The notes under the pieces are model-generated. The model was given only the letters and a program-made list of their open reading frames with translations, did no database searches and was not told where the DNA came from. Shown here in pieces: positions 28,745-36,841 of a DNA stretch of 64,000 nucleotides. The stretch spans positions 1-64,000 of the forward strand of contig NZ_JAGXJY010000005.1 of assembly GCF_019091085.1 (NCBI RefSeq), given 5' to 3'. The position numbers and the translations under genes were made by a program. The stretch is from Mesorhizobium sp. GbtcB19. GTDB lineage: Bacteria > Pseudomonadota > Alphaproteobacteria > Rhizobiales > Rhizobiaceae. Within the stretch, counting starts at the first letter, position 1. Each line of letters opens with the position of its first letter.

Positions 28745-28930
28745 CTAATGAGCGAAGGCGTTGGCCAGCTTGCTGTTGTTGTCGCTGAACAGCCACACCA
28801 GCCCGTCGGCGGCCTGTTGGACGCCGGCGATGATGGCGAGCGACAACACCACGACGATCAGGCCATATTCGATGGCCGTGGCGCCCGTCTCATCTTCAAT
28901 GAATTGCTGCAACAGGTTTTTCATGGTCAT
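28745..28930 (-). CDS. Flp family type IVb pilin
   Basis: 61 residues. A short leader ends at the prepilin cleavage region ETGATAIEYGL, whose conserved Glu and Tyr identify Flp pilins, and is followed by one hydrophobic helix (IVVVLSLAIIAGVQ). Flp subunits build tight-adherence pili assembled by Tad/Cpa proteins. No tad/cpa genes are in the window, so this is an orphan copy whose assembly system, if any, lies elsewhere. ATG at 28930; an alternative ATG is two codons in. Confidence 0.9.
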   Translation of the reverse strand: MTMKNLLQQFIEDETGATAIEYGLIVVVLSLAIIAGVQQAADGLVWLFSDNNSKLANAFAH

Positions 28931-28962
28931 CGATCCCTCATGCAGAAATTCTAATGTCCCAC

Positions 28963-28982
28963 CCGTTAAGAAAGGTTAACGG
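28963..28982. promoter_or_regulatory. Inverted repeat upstream of the Flp pilin gene
   Basis: CCGTTAA (28963-28969) and TTAACGG (28976-28982) form a perfect 7-bp inverted repeat with a 6-bp spacer, about 33-52 bp upstream of the pilin start in an AT-rich leader. Could be an operator; no regulator is adjacent. Confidence 0.4.
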
Positions 28983-29035
28983 TAAAAGCTTAACAGCGAG
29001 TGAAACGCCGCTGTCCCTGAAAATCATTAACCACG

Positions 29036-29356
29036 TCAGCACTCGCCGCTGCGGCTGCCGTCATTGCGGATGACGCAGACTGAACTGGGCATTGGCTGCA
29101 GAACGCTGCGGCGCACCGTATATGTATTGGTGCGATGGCCGATCGATCCGGTCGCGGTCATGTCGAGCCCGCCGACGAAGCCGTCGCGGGCACTCTGCGG
29201 CCTTGTCTGATTGTCCAGGAAGGGCGTTGCGATCAGGGCCAACGCCACCGCGGCCGAGCCGAACAGCAGCGTGATCCGCAGAATGCCCATGCCGGCGTCC
29301 ATCGCGCGAAAGCCGCGGTCGGACCGGATCGAGTCCCACTCTCTTTCAAGGCTCAT
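29036..29356 (-). CDS. Hypothetical protein with one membrane segment
   Basis: 106 residues, no family recognised. A hydrophilic N-terminus (MSLEREWDSIRSDRGFRAMD) precedes one hydrophobic segment at about residues 24-46 (ILRITLLFGSAAVALALIATPF) and a soluble C-terminus with two cysteines, probably periplasmic. It lies just upstream of the orphan Flp pilin gene on the same strand with 105 bp between them. The codon pattern and clean start at 29356 support a real gene. Function unknown. Confidence 0.65.
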   Translation of the reverse strand: MSLEREWDSIRSDRGFRAMDAGMGILRITLLFGSAAVALALIATPFLDNQTRPQSARDGFVGGLDMTATGSIGHRTNTYTVRRSVLQPMPSSVCVIRNDGSRSGEC

Positions 29357-29524
29357 GCCTGTGTTTCCCAGTCGTCGACGGTCTCGCCGCGCGAGACGGC
29401 TCCGCGCAATTTTTCACGCCGAGATAAATCTTCCATTAACGCTGGCTAAAGCACCTGCAGGAAAAAGCGTGAACACTCACCGTCTTCGGGAAACGCTGAG
29501 TTGCCGCAAAGGCAGGTCGCGAAA

Positions 29525-29947
29525 TTACAAAAGGTCGATGAGGAACTGGATCAGCGGCGCGTCGGCCGGCGGCATCGGATAGTCGCGCATCTGTTTTGGC
29601 CGGACCCACTTCAGCCCCTGGCCTTCCTTCGGCTGGGCGATGCCGCGGAAGCGGCGGCAGACATAGAGCGGCATCAACAGATGGAAATCGTCATAGGAGT
29701 GGCTGGCGAAGGTGAGCGGCGCCAGGCACGGAATCTCGGTCTCGACGCCCAGTTCCTCCTGCAGCTCGCGGACCAGGCACTCTTCCGGCGTCTCGCCGGG
29801 CTCGACCTTGCCGCCTGGAAACTCCCACAGGCCGGCAAGCTGCTTGCCCTGAGGACGCTGCGCCAGAAGCACGCGCCTGTCGGTGTCGACCAGCGCGCAG
29901 GCGGCGACCAGCAGCAGGCGCTTCCCGGTTGGCTTGACCTCGCTCAT
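29525..29947 (-). CDS. mutT: 8-oxo-dGTP diphosphatase (MutT family NUDIX hydrolase)
   Basis: 140 residues. It removes oxidised dGTP from the nucleotide pool to prevent A-C transversions. The NUDIX box GGKVEPGETPEECLVRELQEELG is complete, and the short size and N-terminus (VAACALVDTDRRVLLAQRP) match MutT proper. Start ATG at 29947 overlaps the stop of the GNAT gene (ATGA), so the pair is translationally coupled behind argJ. Confidence 0.92.
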   Translation of the reverse strand: MSEVKPTGKRLLLVAACALVDTDRRVLLAQRPQGKQLAGLWEFPGGKVEPGETPEECLVRELQEELGVETEIPCLAPLTFASHSYDDFHLLMPLYVCRRFRGIAQPKEGQGLKWVRPKQMRDYPMPPADAPLIQFLIDLL

Positions 29948-30723
29948 GCGCCTGGCGGCCGTCGATAGTGGTAGCGATAGACTTCCTCGAAGCCGAGCGA
30001 CCGGTAAAGCGCGAGCGCCGGCGCGTTGCTGGCTTCGACCTGCAGCCAGGCCTCGCGCGCGCCGCGCAGCCGCGCCCACTTGAGCGCGGACAGAATGAGG
30101 TTGCGGCCATGGCCCTTTTTGCGCGCCGACTTTTCGGTGGCGACTTCGAACAGCCCGGCAAGGTCGCCGTCGTGAACGCAGATCAGCGTCGCCAGCGGCT
30201 CATTCCCGTCCTCGAGCGCGAACAGCCCTGCTTCCGGCTGGATCGCGCCGATGACCTCGGACAGGCCGGGCCGCAGCGAGGCGTCCGCGCCGCCGGTCTT
30301 GAGCGATGCGCCGATGAAGCGGCTGATGTCCTTGAGCGGGATCTGATCCATGGCCGCGCCGAGCTCGAGCTCTTTCAGCGGCAGCCGCATGACCAGGGAT
30401 TCGTCGAACCTGTTCCATCCGGCCTTGTCGAGGTGGGTGGACAGCACCTGCCCCGACAGCGGCGACATGCGGAAGGTCAGCGGCCGGCCATAGGCGTCGA
30501 AGCGCCGCGCGGCGCGGCCGATACGCTCCTCGATGGCATGCGTGTCGCCGGGATCGAGCGGATTGACCGAGTTCAGGCGCTTGGCGGGGTGCCCGGCGGT
30601 GAGCCGCACCACCCAGGTCCCGTCATAATGGACGGCCGCCGCCGGCCAGGCGCGAAATCCCGCCGCCTCGTAGCGGCGCACGACCGCCAGCACGCTTGCC
30701 GGATGCCTCGACACCGGCGCCAT
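29944..30723 (-). CDS. GNAT family N-acetyltransferase
   Basis: 259 residues. The C-terminal GNAT fold is clear: LAGLFEVATEKSARKKGHGRNLILSALKWARLRGA carries the acetyl-CoA-binding RxxGxG-type loop (here KKGHGR), followed by WLQVEASNAPALALYRSLGFEEVYRYHYR. The N-terminal half resembles a degenerate second GNAT copy. The ATG at 30723 overlaps the argJ stop (TGATG). The position between argJ and mutT recurs in related genomes, but the acetylated substrate is unknown. Confidence 0.88.
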   Translation of the reverse strand: MAPVSRHPASVLAVVRRYEAAGFRAWPAAAVHYDGTWVVRLTAGHPAKRLNSVNPLDPGDTHAIEERIGRAARRFDAYGRPLTFRMSPLSGQVLSTHLDKAGWNRFDESLVMRLPLKELELGAAMDQIPLKDISRFIGASLKTGGADASLRPGLSEVIGAIQPEAGLFALEDGNEPLATLICVHDGDLAGLFEVATEKSARKKGHGRNLILSALKWARLRGAREAWLQVEASNAPALALYRSLGFEEVYRYHYRRPPGA

Positions 30724-31967
30724 CAGCTCCGGTAATCGCCGTTGATGGCGACATATTCCTTGGTGAGGTCGCAGGTCCACACCGTTGCCTTGCCGCGGCC
30801 GATGCCGATGTCGGCGCGGATGCGGATATCGTCGCGCTTCATATAGGCCGACGTCGCTTCCTCGGAGTAGGCCGGATCGCGCTCGCCCTCATGCGCGAGC
30901 CGATTGTCGCCGAACCAGATCGACAGCCGGTCGCGGTCGGCCGGCTCGCCGGCCTTGCCGACGGCCATGACGACGCGGCCCCAATTGGCGTCCTCGCCCG
31001 CGACCGCCGTCTTGACCAGCGGCGAGTTGGCGATCGAAAGTGCGATGCGCTTGGCCGAGCGCGCCGACTTGGCGCCGGTCACCGTGACCTCGACCTGCTT
31101 GCGCGCGCCCTCGCCGTCGCGCACCACCTGCAGCGCCAGCGACTTCAGCACCTTGCCGAGCGCCCGGCGGAACGCGCCGAGCCGCGCATCCTTTGGATCG
31201 CTGATTGTCGGGGCGCCGCGCGCGGCGGCCTTGCCGGTGGCGAAGAAAAGCAGCGTGTCGCTGGTCGAGGTGTCGCTGTCGACGGTAACGGCATTGAAAG
31301 TCTTGGCCGTGCCGCGCGACAACAGGTCCTGAAGCACGGAAGCCGCGATCGGCGCGTCGGTGGCGATGAAGGAGAGCATCGTGGCCATGTCCGGCGCGAT
31401 CATGCCGGCGCCCTTGGCGATGCCATTGATGGTGACGTCGGCATCGCCGAGCTTGACCGTCGCCGTCGCCACCTTGGGGTAGGTGTCGGTGGTCATGATG
31501 GCCTTGGCCGCCTCGGTCCACAGGTCGGGCTTGCCGTCCTTGACCAGGCCGGCGAGCAAATGGCTGAATTTGTTGGTGTCGAGCGGCTCGCCGATGACGC
31601 CGGTCGAGGCCAGGAACACTTCGTTCTCGGAGCATTCCGCGGCCTTGGCCGCCGCCTCGCCGGTCAGCGCGGTCGAAGCCTTGCCCTTCTTGCCGGTGAA
31701 GGCATTGGCATTGCCGGAATTGACCACCAGCACGCGCGCCTTGCCGGCGGGCAGGTTCTGGCGGCAAAAGTCGACCGGAGCCGACGGACATTTCGACCTG
31801 GTGAACACACCGGCCACGGCGGTGCCCGGATCGAAGACCATGGCGAGCAGGTCGGTGCGGCCCTTGTACTTGATGCCGGCTTCCGCGGTCGCGATGCGGA
31901 CACCCTCGATGACCGGCATCTTCGGATATTTCTTCGGTGCGAGCGGCGAAATCGTAGCGGACATCAT
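30723..31967 (-). CDS. argJ: Bifunctional glutamate N-acetyltransferase/amino-acid acetyltransferase ArgJ
   Basis: 414 residues. It transfers the acetyl group from N-acetylornithine to glutamate (and can use acetyl-CoA) in the cyclic arginine pathway. The autocleavage and nucleophile site is intact: [16 protein letters not shown], where cleavage before the Thr of ATML creates the beta chain. [12 protein letters not shown] is also a family signature. Two adjacent ATGs at 31967 and 31964 fit the family N-terminus; the upstream extension to 32030 is unlikely. First gene of an argJ-GNAT-mutT operon with overlapping starts and stops. Confidence 0.96.
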   Translation of the reverse strand: MMSATISPLAPKKYPKMPVIEGVRIATAEAGIKYKGRTDLLAMVFDPGTAVAGVFTRSKCPSAPVDFCRQNLPAGKARVLVVNSGNANAFTGKKGKASTALTGEAAAKAAECSENEVFLASTGVIGEPLDTNKFSHLLAGLVKDGKPDLWTEAAKAIMTTDTYPKVATATVKLGDADVTINGIAKGAGMIAPDMATMLSFIATDAPIAASVLQDLLSRGTAKTFNAVTVDSDTSTSDTLLFFATGKAAARGAPTISDPKDARLGAFRRALGKVLKSLALQVVRDGEGARKQVEVTVTGAKSARSAKRIALSIANSPLVKTAVAGEDANWGRVVMAVGKAGEPADRDRLSIWFGDNRLAHEGERDPAYSEEATSAYMKRDDIRIRADIGIGRGKATVWTCDLTKEYVAINGDYRS

Positions 31968-32151
31968 GACCCCGGAGCGGCAATAAAGCGAAAGGAAGGC
32001 CGGTTTGCCCGATAGCGCGCCCCGGCGCAAGGGCGTTCTGGCCGCGCCTCACCGGCCGGACCAAGCGCCTCGCGACCGAAAACGCATCGTTTCGTTTCAC
32101 CGGCGAAGTCAATATGATTGGCGACAGATTCACCGGCTAAGGAAGAACGGA

Positions 32152-32745
32152 ATGGGCGAGGCCGCCGCTCGCGGGCGCAAGTCGATCGGCGCGAAACGCA
32201 ATCCCGAGAGCGCCGACGCCATTGTCGAGGCGGCCGAGGCGGTGCTGCGCGAGGCCGGCTATGCCGGCTTCTCGATCGAGGCCGTTGCCCGGCGGGCGCG
32301 GGCGGGAAAACCGACCATCTATCGCTGGTGGCCGAGCAAGGCGGCGCTGCTGATCGAGGTCTACCAGCGCCAGAAGCGCGTCGAGACGCCCGACACCGGA
32401 AACGTCGAGGATGATCTGGCCGGCTTCCTCAGAAACCTGTTCGCGCATTGGCGCGACACTCCGTCCGGCAACATCTTCCGCTCGCTGGTCGCCGAAGCGC
32501 AGTCGGACGAGACGGCCGCGGCCGCGCTTGCCGAATATTCTTGGGCGCGCCGTGGCCACACCGGGCTGATGATCGAGCGCGCCAAGGCGCGCGGCGAGGT
32601 GGCGGCGGATATCGATGCCGGGATCGTCGCCGACCTGATCGCTTCCTACGCCTGGCGGCATCTGCTGAGCAATCGCCTCGATGAGGATGAAGCCGCTATC
32701 CGCGCCGCCGTGCGCTATGTGGTGCGAGGGATAAGCCGGGCCTGA
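32152..32745 (+). CDS. TetR/AcrR family transcriptional regulator
   Basis: 197 residues. The N-terminal helix-turn-helix reads ADAIVEAAEAVLREAGYAGFSIEAVARRARAGKPTIYRWWPSKAALLIEVY, a full TetR signature, followed by a TetR C-terminal ligand domain with HWRDTPSGNIFRSLVAEAQ. AAGGAAGAACGG precedes the ATG. It stands divergent from argJ and convergent with the PPIase gene, with no obvious target gene beside it. A strong bidirectional terminator follows. Confidence 0.92.
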   Translation: MGEAAARGRKSIGAKRNPESADAIVEAAEAVLREAGYAGFSIEAVARRARAGKPTIYRWWPSKAALLIEVYQRQKRVETPDTGNVEDDLAGFLRNLFAHWRDTPSGNIFRSLVAEAQSDETAAAALAEYSWARRGHTGLMIERAKARGEVAADIDAGIVADLIASYAWRHLLSNRLDEDEAAIRAAVRYVVRGISRA

Positions 32746-32750
32746 TAACG

Positions 32751-32774
32751 AAAGGGCGCCCACAGGCGCCCTTT
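32751..32774. terminator. Bidirectional terminator between tetR and the PPIase gene
   Basis: AAAGGGCGCC (32751-32760) and GGCGCCCTTT (32765-32774) form a perfect 10-bp stem with a CACA loop, flanked by A and T runs in both directions. It lies 6 bp after the TetR stop and 24 bp from the PPIase stop. Confidence 0.85.
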
Positions 32775-32797
32775 GCAGAACTGTCAGCCGGCGGCGA

Positions 32798-33724
32798 TTA
32801 CTTGCTGCCTTCCAGCGCGTCGATGTCCTTCTTGAGCTTCGCGTCCGGGATCTCGACCTTGGCGGCGGCGCGCAGGTCCTTGACCATGGCGAAATATTTG
32901 TCGCGGATCACCGCCTGCTTGGCCTGGTCCTTGACGTCGTCGAAGGCCGGCGGCTGCTTGGCGCGCTTGTCCTCGACCTTGATGACGTGCCAGCCGAACT
33001 GCGACTGCACCGGCTCCTTGGAATATTTACCGACCTCGAGCGCGAAGGCCGCCTTGTCGAATTCCGGCACCATCTGCCCCGGGCCGAACCAGCCGAGGTC
33101 GCCGCCGTTGGTCTTGCCGCTCGGATCGCTGGTATGCTCGTTGGCTAGCTTCTGGAAATCGGCGCCGCCGTCGAGCTGCTTGATGATCGCGTCCGCCTCT
33201 TCCTTCGTCTTCACGAGGATGTGACGGGCGTGGATTTCATTGACCGGCGGCGTGTTGGCGATTTCCTGGTCGTAGCGGGCGCGCACTTCGGCGTCCGTCA
33301 CCTTGTCGACCACTTCCTTCTCGACGACTGCGCCATGCAGGGCGCGCGCCTGCAGGAAAGCCATGCGGCGCTGGAAGTCCGGATCCTTGTCGAGGCCTGC
33401 GTCGACCGCCTTCTTGGCCATGACGCGGATTTCGATCGCCGCCGAAAGGGCGGCCGCGCGGCGCTGCTCGGCCGGCAGCTGCGCGAACTGTTGCGACAGT
33501 TCGCCTTCGGCGAGCTGCAGGTCGGCCTCGGTCAGCTTCTCGCCATTGACGGTGGCAACCACGGCATTGGGATCGACCGGAGCCGCGGGAGCAGCAGCAG
33601 GCGCTGCGGCATCCGGCTGGGCCGGCGCGGTCTCCTGTGCCATCAGCGGCGACAGGCAGAGAGCCGAGAGCCCGAAGGCCAGGCCGAGGCTGGCGAGCGA
33701 GGCACGGCGGAACGACAAGGACAT
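32798..33724 (-). CDS. Periplasmic parvulin-type peptidyl-prolyl isomerase
   Basis: 308 residues. A signal peptide (residues 1 to about 29, ending SPLMA) is followed by an Ala/Pro-rich linker, a SurA/trigger-factor-like helical region with ALSAAIEIRVMAKKA, and a parvulin domain near 165-265 (IHARHILVKTKEEADAII, GGDLGWFGPGQMVPEFDKAAF, QSQFGWHVIKVED). It should assist folding of outer-membrane and secreted proteins. ATG at 33724 follows TTGGAGTTATCTTG; the longer frame lacks the signal peptide at its start. Divergent from secA, which suits coordinated envelope biogenesis. Confidence 0.93.
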   Translation of the reverse strand: MSLSFRRASLASLGLAFGLSALCLSPLMAQETAPAQPDAAAPAAAPAAPVDPNAVVATVNGEKLTEADLQLAEGELSQQFAQLPAEQRRAAALSAAIEIRVMAKKAVDAGLDKDPDFQRRMAFLQARALHGAVVEKEVVDKVTDAEVRARYDQEIANTPPVNEIHARHILVKTKEEADAIIKQLDGGADFQKLANEHTSDPSGKTNGGDLGWFGPGQMVPEFDKAAFALEVGKYSKEPVQSQFGWHVIKVEDKRAKQPPAFDDVKDQAKQAVIRDKYFAMVKDLRAAAKVEIPDAKLKKDIDALEGSK

Positions 33725-33986
33725 CAAGATAACTCCAATGGGATTGCCAATAAGGATCGCGTGAGCGAAAGGATTCCAGATCAGTCGGATTGTGGCGGAA
33801 TTTGGCGCTGCCCATAGGGCTAACGCGGCGTTGACATCGATTGAGCCCCCTCTTATCTGTCCAACGACTTGGCGTCCAGAACCGTTTTCCGGGCGCTTTT
33901 TGCGTTTGTCCGCATTCACGCGGATTTGATGGGCCCGCCCGGTGCCTGTCGCAAACGGCTAAAATTGCTATCGAAAGGGCCATTGG

Positions 33987-36719
33987 ATGGTCAGTCTCGG
34001 CGGTCTCGCCCGTAAGGTTTTCGGTTCCTCCAACGACCGCCGTGTCAAGTCGACCCGGCCCCGCGTCGAGGCCATCAACGCCATGGAAAACGAGATGCGG
34101 GCGCTTTCCGACGCCGATCTCAGGGGCCGAACCGAAAAATTCCGCCAGGATCTCGCCAATGGCGCTTCGCTCGACGACCTGCTGGTCCCGGCCTTCGCCA
34201 CCGTGCGCGAAGCGGCCCGCCGCGTGCTCGGCATGCGGCCTTTTGACGTGCAATTGATCGGCGGCATGGTGCTGCACAATGGCGGCATCGCCGAGATGCG
34301 CACCGGCGAGGGCAAGACCCTGGTCGCCACCTTGCCGGTCTATCTCAACGCATTGGCCAGCAAGGGCGTGCATGTCGTCACCGTCAACGACTACCTCGCC
34401 AAGCGCGACGCCGAATGGATGGGCCGCGTCTACAAGTTCCTCGGCCTGAGCGTCGGCATCATCGTCCACGGCCTTTCCGACGACGAGCGCCGCGATGCCT
34501 ACGCCTGCGACGTCACCTATGCCACCAACAATGAGCTCGGCTTCGACTATCTGCGCGACAACATGAAATATGAGCGCGCCCAGATGGTGCAGCGCGGCCA
34601 TTCCTACGCCATCGTCGACGAGGTCGATTCCATCCTGGTCGACGAGGCGCGCACGCCGCTGATCATTTCCGGTCCGCTCGAGGACCGCTCGGAAATGTAC
34701 AACACCATCGACGCCTTCATGCTGAAGCTCGGCCCGGCCGACTATGAGGTCGACGAGAAGCAGAAGACGACGATCTTCACCGAGGACGGCACCGAGAAGC
34801 TGGAGAACATGCTGCGCGACGCCGGCCTCTTGAAAGGCGAGTCGCTCTACGACGTCGAGAACGTCGCCATCGTCCACCACGTCAACAATGCGCTGAAGGC
34901 GCATCTGCTGTTCCAGAAGGACCGCGACTACATCGTGCGCAATGGCGAGATCGTCATCATCGACGAGTTCACCGGCCGCATGATGCCCGGACGCCGCTAT
35001 TCGGAGGGCCTGCACCAGGCGCTTGAAGCCAAGGAGCATGTGCAGATCCAGCCGGAGAACCAGACGCTGGCCTCCGTCACCTTCCAGAACTACTTCCGCC
35101 TCTACAAGAAGCTCGCCGGCATGACCGGCACGGCGCTGACCGAGGCCGAGGAGTTCGGCAACATCTACGGCCTCGAGGTCACCGAGATCCCGACCAACTT
35201 GCCGGTCGTCCGCAAGGACGAGGACGACGAGGTCTACCGTACGGTCGAGGAGAAGTACAAGGCGATCGTCAAGGAAATCCGCGAAGCCAGTGCCAAGGGC
35301 CAGCCGACGCTGGTCGGCACGACCTCGATCGAGAAATCCGAGCAGCTGGCCGAGCGCCTGCGCAAGGACGGCTTCAAGAACTTCGAAGTGCTGAACGCCC
35401 GCCATCACGAGCGCGAGGCGGCCATCGTCGCCCAGGCCGGCAAGCCCGGCGCCATCACCATCGCCACCAACATGGCCGGCCGCGGCACCGACATCAAGCT
35501 TGGCGGCAACGCCGAAATGCGCATCGCCGAGGAATTGGGCGACATGCCCGAGGGCCCCGAGCGCGCGGCGCGTGAAAAGGAGATCAATGACGACGTCGAG
35601 CGCCTGAAGGAAAAGGCGCTGGCCGCCGGCGGCCTTTATGTTCTGGCCACCGAGCGCCATGAATCGCGCCGCATCGACAATCAGCTGCGTGGCCGCTCCG
35701 GCCGCCAGGGCGACCCGGGCCGCTCGAAGTTCTTCCTGTCGCTGCAGGACGATTTGATGCGCATCTTCGGCTCAGAGCGCATGGACGGCATGCTGCAGAA
35801 GCTCGGCCTCAAGGAAGACGAGGCGATCATCCATCCCTGGATCAACAAGGCGCTGGAGAAGGCGCAGAAGAAGGTCGAGGCGCGCAACTTCGATATCCGC
35901 AAGAACCTGCTGAAGTATGACGACGTCTCCAACGACCAGCGCAAAGCGGTGTTCCAGCGCCGCATCGAACTGATGGACGGCGAAGGCCTGTCGGAGACGA
36001 TTACCGAGATGCGCGAAGGCGTCATCGAGGAGATCGTCGCCAAGAACATCCCCGAAAACGCCTATGCCGAGCAGTGGAACGTCGCCGGCCTCAAGGAGGA
36101 AGTGGCGCAGTATCTCAACCTCGACCTGCCGGTCGAGCAATGGGTCAAGGAAGAGGGCATCGCCGAGGACGACATCCGCGAGCGCATCACCACTGCCGCC
36201 GACGCCGCCGCCAAGGAGCGCGCCGACCGCTTCGGTCCAGACGTGATGAACTATGTCGAGCGTTCGGTCGTGCTGCAGACGCTCGACCACCTGTGGCGCG
36301 AGCACATCGTCAATCTCGACCATCTGCGCTCGGTCGTCGGCTTCCGCGGCTACGCCCAGCGCGACCCGCTGCAGGAATACAAGGGCGAAGCTTTCGAGCT
36401 GTTCCAGGGCCTGCTCGGCAATCTCGGCCAGGCCGTGACCGCGCAGCTGATGCGCGTCGAGCTGGTGCGCCAGGCAGCGGACGCGCCTCCGCCCGAAGCC
36501 CCCGAGATGTTCGGCAGCCATATCGACGGCACCACAGGCGAGGACGACTTCCAGGGCGGCGAGACGGCGCTTCTGATGCGCCAGGAAACCAGCGCCGTCG
36601 TCGCGCCGGAAAACCGCGACCCGAAGAACCCGGCGACCTGGGGCAAGATCGGCCGCAACGAAGCCTGCCCTTGCGGCTCCGGCAAGAAATACAAGCACTG
36701 CCACGGCGCCTTCACCTGA
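33987..36719 (+). CDS. secA: Preprotein translocase ATPase SecA
   Basis: 910-residue motor of the Sec pathway that pushes unfolded proteins through SecYEG. Walker [15 protein letters not shown] lies near residue 105, Walker [15 protein letters not shown] near 210, and [13 protein letters not shown] in the second nucleotide domain near 495. The helical scaffold and wing follow, and the C-terminus carries the zinc motif [14 protein letters not shown] that binds SecB and phospholipid. Length fits alphaproteobacterial SecA. The ATG at 33987 is preceded by AAAGGGCCATTGG. A repeat hairpin follows within 10 bp of the stop. Confidence 0.98.
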   Translation: MVSLGGLARKVFGSSNDRRVKSTRPRVEAINAMENEMRALSDADLRGRTEKFRQDLANGASLDDLLVPAFATVREAARRVLGMRPFDVQLIGGMVLHNGGIAEMRTGEGKTLVATLPVYLNALASKGVHVVTVNDYLAKRDAEWMGRVYKFLGLSVGIIVHGLSDDERRDAYACDVTYATNNELGFDYLRDNMKYERAQMVQRGHSYAIVDEVDSILVDEARTPLIISGPLEDRSEMYNTIDAFMLKLGPADYEVDEKQKTTIFTEDGTEKLENMLRDAGLLKGESLYDVENVAIVHHVNNALKAHLLFQKDRDYIVRNGEIVIIDEFTGRMMPGRRYSEGLHQALEAKEHVQIQPENQTLASVTFQNYFRLYKKLAGMTGTALTEAEEFGNIYGLEVTEIPTNLPVVRKDEDDEVYRTVEEKYKAIVKEIREASAKGQPTLVGTTSIEKSEQLAERLRKDGFKNFEVLNARHHEREAAIVAQAGKPGAITIATNMAGRGTDIKLGGNAEMRIAEELGDMPEGPERAAREKEINDDVERLKEKALAAGGLYVLATERHESRRIDNQLRGRSGRQGDPGRSKFFLSLQDDLMRIFGSERMDGMLQKLGLKEDEAIIHPWINKALEKAQKKVEARNFDIRKNLLKYDDVSNDQRKAVFQRRIELMDGEGLSETITEMREGVIEEIVAKNIPENAYAEQWNVAGLKEEVAQYLNLDLPVEQWVKEEGIAEDDIRERITTAADAAAKERADRFGPDVMNYVERSVVLQTLDHLWREHIVNLDHLRSVVGFRGYAQRDPLQEYKGEAFELFQGLLGNLGQAVTAQLMRVELVRQAADAPPPEAPEMFGSHIDGTTGEDDFQGGETALLMRQETSAVVAPENRDPKNPATWGKIGRNEACPCGSGKKYKHCHGAFT

Positions 36720-36726
36720 CCCTTTT

Positions 36727-36774
36727 CCTTCTCCCCGATTGCGGGGAGAAGGTGCCCGAAGGGCGGATGAGGGG
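36727..36774. repeat. CTTCTCCC-family two-hairpin repeat, copy 1 (after secA)
   Basis: CCTTCTCCCC (36727-36736) pairs with GGGGAGAAGG (36743-36752); a second small hairpin GCCC-GAA-GGGC follows, then GGATGAGGGG. It lies 8 bp after the secA stop and may end its transcript. Related copies at 40918-40972 and 41048-41096. Confidence 0.75.
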
Positions 36775-36841
36775 CAGCGCCAACGTTCCGCCATATCAGC
36801 GGAACGCCGGACTTGTTCCAGGCTTTCCTATCGACTGACCG

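Noticed and set aside
33237..35660. 807-codon open frame on the minus strand opposite secA and the PPIase gene
   Set aside because: Antisense shadow of secA, with no family motifs and no sensible start region.
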